A DNA stretch of 5,470 nt. Source: Gammaproteobacteria bacterium (GTDB taxonomy: Bacteria; Pseudomonadota; Gammaproteobacteria; J044). Shown here piece by piece: positions 1 to 5,470 of this stretch. Position 1 is the stretch's first letter. Every line of letters starts with the position of its first letter. Made by a program: the position numbers and the translations under genes. The DNA is taken from the NCBI GenBank assembly GCA_026995955.1, contig JALWNJ010000148.1:1-5470 (forward strand), in the 5' to 3' direction. A model generated the notes under the pieces. The model was not told the origin of the DNA. It saw only the letters and a program-made list of their open reading frames with translations, and ran no database searches.

Positions 1-32
1 TGCGTGCCTTCTGGCCGGGGCCGGTGGCATGA
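1..32 (+). CDS. Possible 3' end of an upstream gene (partial)
   Basis: Reading in the frame that begins at base 3 gives RAFWPGPVA and then a TGA stop at 30-32. This stop overlaps the ATG at 29-31 of the next gene in an ATGA arrangement, which is a common signature of translationally coupled neighbours in bacteria. Only nine codons are visible, so the product cannot be identified. The call rests solely on the overlap geometry and could be chance, since all three plus-strand frames are open over so short a stretch. Confidence 0.35.
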   Translation, partial: RAFWPGPVA

Positions 33-484
33 GACGGGCGCTGTCACTGTTGCTCCTGCTGACCCTGCTGGGTGCGGGATATGGTCTGGCTTGGGTGTTG
101 TCGCGCCAGTCCGAGCCGTTGCGGGCGCCCAACCAGGTGCCGCTGGCCGGCGAGGCGGTGGACTGCGATCTGGCCCAGGGCCCCTGCGAGGTGGCGGGCC
201 TGCGCCTGCGGCTCACCGGTCCGGCGCGTGCGCTGACGCCCATTCCCTTCGTCGTCGAGACCACGGAGCCGCTGCAGCGGGTGGTGCTGTCGCTGGAGAT
301 GCAGGGCATGGACATGGGGCCGAATCGGCACCGTGCACGGCAGACGGAAAAGGGCGCATGGCGCGGCGAGATGATGTTCCCGATCTGCGTCAGCGGCCGC
401 CATGACTGGCTGGTGCATGTGATCGGCATGGGCAAGGACGGCCGTGCCCAGCGCTGGCTGTTCCATCTTACCGCCGAACACTGA
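29..484 (+). CDS. Membrane-anchored periplasmic protein with Met/Cys motifs, possible copper handling
   Basis: A 151-residue protein of unestablished function. Residues 3-24 are a Leu-rich hydrophobic segment after Met-Arg-Arg, which fits an N-terminal membrane anchor or uncleaved signal with the remainder in the periplasm. The rest alternates short hydrophobic strands and turns, as in a small beta-sandwich. Notable residues are Cys46 and Cys53, a Met cluster MQGMDMGPNR at 91-100, and a lone Cys120 in FPICVSGRHDW. A Met-rich loop followed by Asn-Arg resembles small FixH-like or YtkA-like periplasmic proteins found near cytochrome oxidase and SCO genes, so copper or oxidase-assembly work is an inference. 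The ATG at 29 has no strong Shine-Dalgarno sequence, but it overlaps a TGA that may end an upstream gene, suggesting coupling. The frame stays open to the left edge, so an earlier start is possible. It converges on zapD. Confidence 0.72.
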   Translation: MRRALSLLLLLTLLGAGYGLAWVLSRQSEPLRAPNQVPLAGEAVDCDLAQGPCEVAGLRLRLTGPARALTPIPFVVETTEPLQRVVLSLEMQGMDMGPNRHRARQTEKGAWRGEMMFPICVSGRHDWLVHVIGMGKDGRAQRWLFHLTAEH

Positions 485-500
485 GCGGCATTCGGGGCGC

Positions 501-524
501 GTGGCAGCGTTCAGAGCGTGCCAC
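501..524. repeat. Inverted repeat in the convergent gap, weak terminator candidate
   Basis: GTGGCA at 501-506 is the exact inverse of TGCCAC at 519-524, separated by 12 bases. It sits where the plus-strand gene ending at 484 meets zapD, and overlaps the zapD stop codon and last codons. The six-pair stem could fold in either transcript, but the loop is long and there is no T-run on either side, so it is not a convincing intrinsic terminator. Confidence 0.3.
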
Positions 525-1281
525 AGGCGAGCAGGAATTCCACCTCCTCATTGACCTGAGCCGGCCGCTGATCGGCCGAGGGCATGCGCAGGAACCGCAC
601 TGAAAAGCGATGCTTGCCGGCGCTGATCTCCGGATACACCGCGGCGTCGTGTGGCATCAGGATGCGGATGATCTGGTAGGGCTTGCTGCTGTCGAGCGCC
701 TGCTGATAGAAGCCGTTCGCCGCCGTGCGGGACTCGGGGATGGCGCTGTCTCGGATGTATTGCAGGATCTGGGCAATGGCTTCCTCCACCTGCACGAAGG
801 GCTGGCTCCAGGCGCGGATCTGCGCATGGCGCTCGGCTACCGGACGGTTGAGCCAGAAGTGGTACATGGGCAGGTCGAAGTCGCAGGTGCCGCCGGGCAC
901 GGCCGTGCGCTGGCGGATGGCAGTGAGGAAGTCGTTTTCCTTCAGCTCCTGGCCCACCTGTCCGCTCATGCCGTGCAATTTGGTGATCATTGCCCGCTGC
1001 TGCTCGATCACGGTGCGCAGTCGCAGCTGATCCACCTCCGGGTCGTGCTCGAGCTGGCTCAGGTTGGCGATCTGGCGTTCCAGCTCCTTCATCAGCTCGC
1101 TCTTGAGATCGCCGCGCGAGGACAGGCTGAACAGCTCGATCAGTGTCAGGATGGCGCCATGGGTGTCGAGCCGGGTGTCTCCCTGCAGGTGTTGCTCGAG
1201 CTGCTGCATCAGGTGCTCGAGGCGCAGGAAGGTGCGCATGCGCTCGTTGAGGGGCTGCTCGTACAGGATGTGGCTGGACAC
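511..1281 (-). CDS. zapD: Cell division protein ZapD (FtsZ-associated, DUF1342)
   Basis: This 256-residue protein matches ZapD (formerly YacF) in length; E. coli ZapD is about 247 residues. ZapD is a cytoplasmic protein that binds the C-terminal tail of FtsZ and cross-links its filaments into bundles at the Z ring. Hallmarks are the N-terminal block YEQPLNERMRTFLRLEHL at 7-24, a Leu/Glu-rich helical first half with likely coiled-coil character (about 40-125), the central block GGTCDFDLPMYHFWLNRP at 130-147, and PEISAGKHRFSVRFL near 217-231. The start is a GTG at 1279-1281. It keeps the conserved N-terminal block, which the next ATG (Met15) would cut, and AGAAGAG lies five bases upstream as a weak ribosome site. 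The gene is last in the minus-strand string, 65 bases after coaE, and may also have its own promoter in that gap. Confidence 0.95.
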   Translation of the reverse strand: MSSHILYEQPLNERMRTFLRLEHLMQQLEQHLQGDTRLDTHGAILTLIELFSLSSRGDLKSELMKELERQIANLSQLEHDPEVDQLRLRTVIEQQRAMITKLHGMSGQVGQELKENDFLTAIRQRTAVPGGTCDFDLPMYHFWLNRPVAERHAQIRAWSQPFVQVEEAIAQILQYIRDSAIPESRTAANGFYQQALDSSKPYQIIRILMPHDAAVYPEISAGKHRFSVRFLRMPSADQRPAQVNEEVEFLLACGTL

Positions 1282-1311
1282 GGGTGCTCTTCTGGGCAGA
1301 GGTGAGCGGGT

Positions 1312-1340
1312 ATTTTGCCAATCGGTTGTTGGGGTGGCAA
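1312..1340 (-). promoter_or_regulatory. Candidate promoter with overlapping inverted repeat upstream of zapD
   Basis: Read on the minus strand, TTGCCA (plus 1335-1340) matches five of six bases of a sigma-70 -35 box. CAAAAT (plus 1312-1317) matches four of six bases of a -10 box, with the favoured 17-base spacing. A start point near 1305 would give a leader of about 24 bases before the zapD GTG. The -35 box is also one arm of an inverted repeat, TTGCCA with TGGCAA (plus 1315-1340, 14 bases between arms), whose second arm overlaps the -10 region. This could be an operator, a mild attenuating hairpin, or chance. The assignment is by eye only. Confidence 0.3.
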
Positions 1341-1346
1341 CGCGGG

Positions 1347-1946
1347 CTATTGTGACGCCGCCATTTCTAGATATCCGTGATGCAGCGCACCAACGGCGCG
1401 CTCCAGGGCCTCGAGGCCGGCCTCGTTGAGGACAAGGTCGTCGGCCACGGCGCGGCGTGCCGCGTCACTGGCCTGCGCGGCGAGGATGGCGTCGGCGGTG
1501 GCCGGATCCATGCCCGGGCGTTGCAGGAGGCGTTCGCGACGCAGGGCCCGCGGCGCCTCCACCAGCAGCACGCGATCGACCAGATCCTGCCAGCCGGCCT
1601 CCACCAGCAGGGGGACGACCAGCAACACATAGGGGGCCTCCTGGGCCTCGCTCCAGGCCAGCATCCGGCTGCGGACGCGCGGATGCAGCAGGGCCTCGAG
1701 CCAGCGGCGTTGCTCCGTGTCGCGGAACACATGCTCGCGCAGGGCCACACGGTCCACCCCATGCGCACCGATGACATCGGGGCCAAAATGCCCGGCGATG
1801 GCCTCGATGACCTCCGCATCGTCGGCAAGCAGCTCGTGGACCACGGTATCGGCGTCGAGCACGGGCACGCCACGGCGTTCGAACAGGCCGGCCACGGTAC
1901 TCTTGCCACTGGCTACACCGCCGGTCAGGCCGATCTTCAGGGGCAT
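1347..1946 (-). CDS. coaE: Dephospho-CoA kinase
   Basis: CoaE phosphorylates the 3'-hydroxyl of the ribose of dephospho-CoA with ATP, the final step of coenzyme A synthesis in the cytoplasm. The 199 residues are typical of the family (about 200-206). The P-loop GGVASGKST is at 9-17 and the DAD motif, whose first Asp is the likely catalytic base, is at 31-33. LLHPR at 86-90 and VPLLVE at 111-116 belong to the substrate and lid-side region. A late block at 158-174 (Gln158, Ser160, RRAVADD and Asn174) is the usual C-terminal signature. All key residues are present. The ATG lies one base after the pilD stop (TGACATG), and no Shine-Dalgarno-like sequence is seen in the preceding pilD codons, so translation probably depends on ribosomes finishing pilD. 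The pilD-coaE linkage is also seen in Pseudomonas. Confidence 0.97.
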   Translation of the reverse strand: MPLKIGLTGGVASGKSTVAGLFERRGVPVLDADTVVHELLADDAEVIEAIAGHFGPDVIGAHGVDRVALREHVFRDTEQRRWLEALLHPRVRSRMLAWSEAQEAPYVLLVVPLLVEAGWQDLVDRVLLVEAPRALRRERLLQRPGMDPATADAILAAQASDAARRAVADDLVLNEAGLEALERAVGALHHGYLEMAASQ

Positions 1947-1947
1947 G

Positions 1948-2829
1948 TCAGTAGAGGATGCCGGCCGAGCGCAGATAGCTCCGCGTGATCTCCTCGCCCC
2001 ACATCAGCGCCACCCAGCCGCCGATGGCCAGGAACGGACCGAAGGGAATGGGCTGGGCCCGGTCGCGGCCGCGCAGCACGATCAGCCCGATGCCGATCAC
2101 GGCCCCGGCCACGGCAGCCAGGATGATCACCAGGGGCAGCATCTGCCAGCCGAGCCAGGCGCCGATGGCGGCGAACAGCTTGAAGTCGCCATAGCCCATG
2201 CCCTCCTTGCCGGTCAGCAGGCGGAAGCCGTGGTACAGCAGCCACAGGCTGAGGTAGCCGGCCACGGCGCCAAGCAGGGCACTGTCGAGGCTGGTGTACA
2301 GCCCCTGCCAGTTCAGCAGCAGCCCCAGCCACAGGAGTGGCAGGGTAATGTTGTCGGGCAGGATGTAGATCTTCAGATCGATGCCGGAGAGGGCGATGAG
2401 GGTCCAGGTGAACAGCATGGCCGCCAGTGCCTGCGCCGTGGGTCCCAGCTGCCACAGCACCAGCAGCGTGAGCAGGGCGGTGAACAGCTCGACCATGGGG
2501 TACTGCAGCCCGATGGGCTCGCGGCAGGCCCGACAGCGCCCGCGCAGCCACAGCCAGCTCAGCAACGGGATGTTCTCCAGAGCACCGATGCGGTGACCGC
2601 AGTGCGGACAGCGCGAGCGCGGCACGATGAGGTTGAAGCGCTCCCGCGTCTCCTGCTCGGCTTCCAGTTCCAGCAGTTCGCGGCATTCCCGCTTCCACTG
2701 CCGCTCCAGCATCAGCGGCATGCGGTGGATGACCACATTGAGGAAGCTGCCGACACTGAGGCCGAGCAGCGCGCCACCGACCCAGACCAGCCAGGGCTGC
2801 TGGGCGAAGATCTGGGAGAGCTCCGCCAT
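1948..2829 (-). CDS. pilD: Type IV prepilin leader peptidase / N-methyltransferase PilD
   Basis: PilD is an inner-membrane aspartic protease that removes the short leader of type IV prepilins and pseudopilins, then methylates the new N-terminus. The 293 residues match the family (about 290). An N-terminal membrane segment carries the GLSVGSFLNVVIHRMP motif (23-38). The cytoplasmic loop holds the zinc tetracysteine set Cys74, Cys77, Cys99 and Cys102 (C-x2-C-x21-C-x2-C), with Gly97 at the position linked to methylation in Pseudomonas PilD. The two catalytic aspartates are Asp151 in GIDLKIYILPD and Asp215 in GMGYGDFKL. Several hydrophobic segments follow, the last near 263-279. It is therefore the full bifunctional form. 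The start codon overlaps the pilC stop by one base (TGATG), and no clear ribosome site is visible, which implies coupling. If a type II secretion system exists elsewhere in the genome, this enzyme may serve it too. Confidence 0.97.
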   Translation of the reverse strand: MAELSQIFAQQPWLVWVGGALLGLSVGSFLNVVIHRMPLMLERQWKRECRELLELEAEQETRERFNLIVPRSRCPHCGHRIGALENIPLLSWLWLRGRCRACREPIGLQYPMVELFTALLTLLVLWQLGPTAQALAAMLFTWTLIALSGIDLKIYILPDNITLPLLWLGLLLNWQGLYTSLDSALLGAVAGYLSLWLLYHGFRLLTGKEGMGYGDFKLFAAIGAWLGWQMLPLVIILAAVAGAVIGIGLIVLRGRDRAQPIPFGPFLAIGGWVALMWGEEITRSYLRSAGILY

Positions 2830-4046
2830 CAGCCGATGACAGAACCCATCTTGAACACCGGCAGGTACATGGCCACCACCAGACCACCGACGACCACGCC
2901 GAGGAAGGCCATGATCAGCGGCTCCATCAGGCTGCTCAGGCCATCGACCATGTTGTCTACCTCTTCCTCGTAGAAGTCGGCCACCTTGCCGAGCATGGTG
3001 TCGAGCGAGCCGGATTCCTCGCCGATGGCCACCATCTGCACCACCATGTTGGGGAACAGGCCGGTGGTACGCATGGACTGCTGGATCTGGGTACCGGTGG
3101 CGGCATCGTCACGCATCTTGAGCACTGCCTCGGCGTAGACGGCGTTGCCGGTGGCACCCGCGACCGATTCCATGGCCTCCACCAGCGGCACGCCAGCGGC
3201 GAACATGGTCTGCAGGGTACGGGCAAAACGGGCGATGGCCGACTTGCGGATCAGCTCGCCGAAGATGGGCATCTTGAGCAGCATCTTGTCCAGCCAGTGG
3301 CGGAAGGCCTCGGAACGGCGGTGGACCTGGACGAAGGCGAAGATCGCAAGGCCAATGCCGCCGAAGATGGCCCACCACCATTTCTGGAAGAAATTGGACA
3401 GGTGGATGACGAACATGGTGAAGGCCGGCAGGTCGGCACCGAAGCCGCGGAACAGCTCTTGGAACTGAGGCACCACGAAGATCAGCAGGATGGCGGACAC
3501 GATGAAGGCCACCACCACCACGGAGGCCGGATACATCATGGCCTTCTTGATCTTGGACTTCATCGCCTCGGTCTTTTCCTTGTAGGTGGCGATCTTGTCC
3601 AGCAGGTTCTCCAGGGCACCGGACTGTTCACCGGCGCGGACCAGGTTGACGAACAGCTCGTCGAAGTAGAGCGGGTGCTTGGCCAGCGCGTCGGCCAGGC
3701 TGGTCCCCCCCTCCACATCGGCCTTGATGGACAGGATCAGTTCCTGCATGGCGGGGTTCTCGTGGCCACGGCCGACGATGTCGAAGGCCTGCACCATGGG
3801 TACACCGGCCGACATCATGGTGGCCAACTGGCGCGAGAAGATGGCGATGTCCTGCCCGGTGATCTTCTTCTTGCCGCCGAACAGGGGCTTGGGCTTCTTG
3901 CGCACCTTGATGGGGTTGATGCCCTGCCGGCGCAGGTCGGCCTTGAGCACCGCGTCGCTGATGGCAGTGGATTCTCCCTTGACACGGGTACCCTTGCGGT
4001 CGGTACCTTCCCAGATGAATACGACCTTTTCCTGAGCCTTGGCCAT
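2829..4046 (-). CDS. pilC: Type IV pilus inner-membrane platform protein PilC
   Basis: PilC is the polytopic inner-membrane platform of the type IV pilus. It couples ATP hydrolysis by PilB (and retraction by PilT) to insertion or removal of pilin subunits. The 405 residues match the family. After a basic, Lys-rich N-terminal region (to about 62) there are two homologous GspF-type domains, about 69-192 and 272-394. Their duplication is visible: FSRQLATMMSAGVPMVQA at 70-87 mirrors FARTLQTMFAAGVPLVEA at 274-291, and GEQSGALENLL mirrors GEESGSLDTML. Membrane segments lie near 172-194, 222-241 and 376-397. The protein ends with the typical LPVFKMGSVIG tail. The ATG lies two bases after the pilB stop and has the best ribosome site in the window. 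The gene is intact, with no frameshift seen. Confidence 0.97.
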   Translation of the reverse strand: MAKAQEKVVFIWEGTDRKGTRVKGESTAISDAVLKADLRRQGINPIKVRKKPKPLFGGKKKITGQDIAIFSRQLATMMSAGVPMVQAFDIVGRGHENPAMQELILSIKADVEGGTSLADALAKHPLYFDELFVNLVRAGEQSGALENLLDKIATYKEKTEAMKSKIKKAMMYPASVVVVAFIVSAILLIFVVPQFQELFRGFGADLPAFTMFVIHLSNFFQKWWWAIFGGIGLAIFAFVQVHRRSEAFRHWLDKMLLKMPIFGELIRKSAIARFARTLQTMFAAGVPLVEAMESVAGATGNAVYAEAVLKMRDDAATGTQIQQSMRTTGLFPNMVVQMVAIGEESGSLDTMLGKVADFYEEEVDNMVDGLSSLMEPLIMAFLGVVVGGLVVAMYLPVFKMGSVIG

Positions 4047-4048
4047 GA

Positions 4049-5470
4049 TTAATCCTTGGTCACGCGGTTGACTTCTTCAAGACTGGTAATGCCATCCTTT
4101 ACCTTCTTCAGGCCAGACTGACGCAGGTCGGGGATCCCTTCCTTTCTTGCCTGGTCGGCCAGTTGCATGGCATTGCCGCCAGCCATGATGATACGCCCCA
4201 TCTCTTCGGAGATGGGCATGACCTGGTATATTCCCACACGGCCCTTGTAACCGTTCGTGCATTGGTCACAACCCACGGCCTTGTAGATGGTCAGCCCGGA
4301 TTCCACCTCTTCCTCGGTAAAGCCCTCGGCCAGCAGGGCCTCCTTGGGCACATCGTCCACCGTCTTGCAGTTGTTGCACAGGCGGCGCGCCAGGCGCTGG
4401 GCGATGATCAGCGACACCGAAGAAGCGATGTTGTAGGGCGGCACGCCCATGTTGGCGAGCCGGGTCAGGGTCTGCGGCGCATCGTTGGTGTGCAGGGTGG
4501 AGAGCACCAGGTGGCCCGTCTGCGCCGCCTTGATGGCGATCTCGGCGGTTTCCAGATCGCGGATCTCGCCCACCATGATGACATCCGGATCCTGGCGCAG
4601 GAAGGCGCGCAGGGCCTCGGCAAAGGTCAGGCCCACCTTCGGATTGACATTGACCTGGTTCACGCCGGGCATGTTGATCTCGGCCGGGTCCTCGGCGGTT
4701 GAGATGTTGCGCTCCGGCGTGTTGAGGATGTTGAGGCCGGTATAGAGGGATACCGTCTTGCCCGAGCCGGTGGGACCAGTGACCAGGATCATGCCATGCG
4801 GCTGCTGCAGGGCCTGCAGGTAGAGCTGCTTCTGCTCCTCTTCGTAGCCGAGCTGGTCGATGCCCAGGGTGGCGCTGGTCGGATCGAGAATACGCAGTAC
4901 GATCTTCTCGCCGAACAGGGTCGGGCAGGTGTTGACGCGGAAGTCGATGGCACGGTTCTTGGACAGCTGCATCTTGATGCGCCCATCCTGGGGGATGCGC
5001 CGCTCGGAGATGTCCATGCGCGACATGACCTTGATGCGCGCGGTGATGCGTGGCGCCAGGCTGGTGGGCGGGCTGGCCACCTCGTGCAGCACGCCGTCGA
5101 TGCGGAAGCGCACGCGAAACTTCTTCTCGTAGGGCTCGAGGTGGATGTCCGAGGCCTTCTTGTTGATGGCATCGAGCAGCACCTTGTTGACGAAGCGCAC
5201 CACCGGGGTGTCGTCAATGTCGGCTTCGGTGACATCGGCGCCCTGCTGTTCGTCCTCGCTGGTCATCTCGAGATTGTCGAGATCCTCGTCCAGGTCGAGG
5301 TCCTCCAGCCCTGTTTCGGCCCCGGAGAGGGCGGCGTCGATCAGCTTGCTGAGCTTGTCCTCCTCCACCAGCACGGCATCGGTGGGATGCCCGCTCTTGA
5401 ACTTGAAGTCGTCCAGCGCACCGAGATTCATCGGGTCGGAGATGGCGACAAATACCCGATTGCCGTGACG
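4049..5470 (-). CDS. pilB: Type IV pilus extension ATPase PilB (5' end beyond window)
   Basis: PilB is the cytoplasmic hexameric ATPase that drives pilus extension by turning PilC. The window holds 473 codons; the family is usually about 565-575 residues, so roughly the first 100 lie beyond the right edge. The frame stays open through 5470 and reads [11 protein letters not shown] before the first in-window ATG (5429-5431). This is normal PilB N-terminal domain sequence, so that ATG is internal. Numbering from it: acidic linker 40-72, N2 domain from 76 ([20 protein letters not shown]), Walker A GPTGSGKT 219-226, Asp box with AEDPAEI 246-252, Walker [13 protein letters not shown] 281-292 with catalytic Glu289, His box [14 protein letters not shown] 305-318, and zinc cysteines 352, 355, 388 and 391. 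The protein ends [12 protein letters not shown], as other PilB proteins do. Ala250 replaces the Val common in the Asp box, probably a neutral change. No promoter is visible; it lies outside the window. Confidence 0.97.
   Translation of the reverse strand, partial: RHGNRVFVAISDPMNLGALDDFKFKSGHPTDAVLVEEDKLSKLIDAALSGAETGLEDLDLDEDLDNLEMTSEDEQQGADVTEADIDDTPVVRFVNKVLLDAINKKASDIHLEPYEKKFRVRFRIDGVLHEVASPPTSLAPRITARIKVMSRMDISERRIPQDGRIKMQLSKNRAIDFRVNTCPTLFGEKIVLRILDPTSATLGIDQLGYEEEQKQLYLQALQQPHGMILVTGPTGSGKTVSLYTGLNILNTPERNISTAEDPAEINMPGVNQVNVNPKVGLTFAEALRAFLRQDPDVIMVGEIRDLETAEIAIKAAQTGHLVLSTLHTNDAPQTLTRLANMGVPPYNIASSVSLIIAQRLARRLCNNCKTVDDVPKEALLAEGFTEEEVESGLTIYKAVGCDQCTNGYKGRVGIYQVMPISEEMGRIIMAGGNAMQLADQARKEGIPDLRQSGLKKVKDGITSLEEVNRVTKD
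4053..4057 (-). promoter_or_regulatory. Ribosome binding site for pilC
   Basis: On the minus strand AAGGA lies six bases before the pilC ATG, within the last two sense codons of pilB (AAG GAT, then TAA). It is the clearest Shine-Dalgarno sequence in the window and fixes the pilC start. By contrast, pilD and coaE have none that is obvious, which suggests that pilC can load ribosomes independently while the two later genes lean on coupling. Confidence 0.75.

Noticed and set aside
4..405. A 133-codon plus-strand open frame at the left edge
   Set aside because: It is Gly/Ala/Arg-rich with no recognisable motif, while the frame at 29-484 has a membrane anchor and structured motifs.
44..481. A 145-codon minus-strand open frame opposite the small membrane protein
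   Set aside because: It is His/Gln/Arg-rich antisense sequence without a plausible domain, and competes with a better-supported plus-strand gene.
501..524. The convergent-gap inverted repeat as a firm bidirectional terminator
   Set aside because: It has only a six-pair stem, a 12-base loop and no T-run on either strand, so it is listed only as a weak candidate.
610..1305. A 231-codon plus-strand open frame opposite zapD
   Set aside because: It is Leu/Val/Gly-rich antisense of a recognised ZapD gene, with no independent support.
1937..2887. A 316-codon minus-strand open frame overlapping pilD
   Set aside because: It is an out-of-frame shadow of pilD, rich in Arg, Ala and Pro, and runs past both ends of pilD into its neighbours. 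The pilD frame carries all catalytic and zinc residues.
1717..2973. A 418-codon plus-strand open frame across coaE, pilD and pilC
   Set aside because: It is antisense to three well-recognised genes, spans their boundaries, and is Gln/His/Gly-rich low-complexity sequence of the kind GC-rich codon use leaves on the opposite strand.
3297..4052. A 251-codon plus-strand open frame opposite pilC
   Set aside because: It mirrors pilC codons, is rich in Gly, His, Leu and Asp, and shows no domain or ribosome site.
4689..4691. Ala instead of Val in the PilB Asp box (AEDPAEI) as a sign of altered activity
   Set aside because: The acidic residues and Walker motifs are intact, and a small hydrophobic swap here is unlikely to change function.

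Overview
This GC-rich window looks like chromosomal DNA of a gammaproteobacterium. The evidence is a type IV pilus assembly block (pilB, pilC, pilD) running directly into coaE and then zapD, all on the minus strand. The pil-coaE linkage is familiar from Pseudomonas and relatives, and ZapD is largely confined to gamma- and betaproteobacteria. The GC-rich codon use and the protein sequences would suit a Chromatiales or Ectothiorhodospiraceae type organism, but that finer placement is a guess.

Layout from left to right: (1) positions 1-32 hold what may be the last codons of a plus-strand gene that overlaps the next start by four bases (ATGA). (2) Positions 29-484, plus strand, encode a small membrane-anchored protein of 151 residues with Met and Cys motifs that suggest metal (copper) handling in the periplasm; its function is not established. 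(3) A 26-base convergent gap follows. (4) The rest is one minus-strand gene string, in transcription order pilB (5' end beyond the right edge), pilC, pilD, coaE, zapD. Junctions from pilB to coaE are nearly seamless (2-base gap, 1-base overlap, 1-base gap), which indicates a single transcript with translational coupling. A 65-base gap before zapD holds an inverted repeat and a plausible promoter for zapD alone.

How the genes work together: PilB is the cytoplasmic ATPase that powers pilin polymerisation, PilC is the inner-membrane platform that PilB acts on, and PilD cleaves and N-methylates prepilins. The two distal genes are housekeeping: CoaE makes the last step to coenzyme A, and ZapD bundles FtsZ at the division ring. 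No pilin gene lies in the window. yacG, which often accompanies coaE and zapD, is also absent.

All five minus-strand genes appear intact where visible, with their key catalytic residues present. No mobile element, CRISPR array, tRNA or rRNA was seen. I found no convincing sign of a new biological system. The least explained item is the small plus-strand protein at the left edge.
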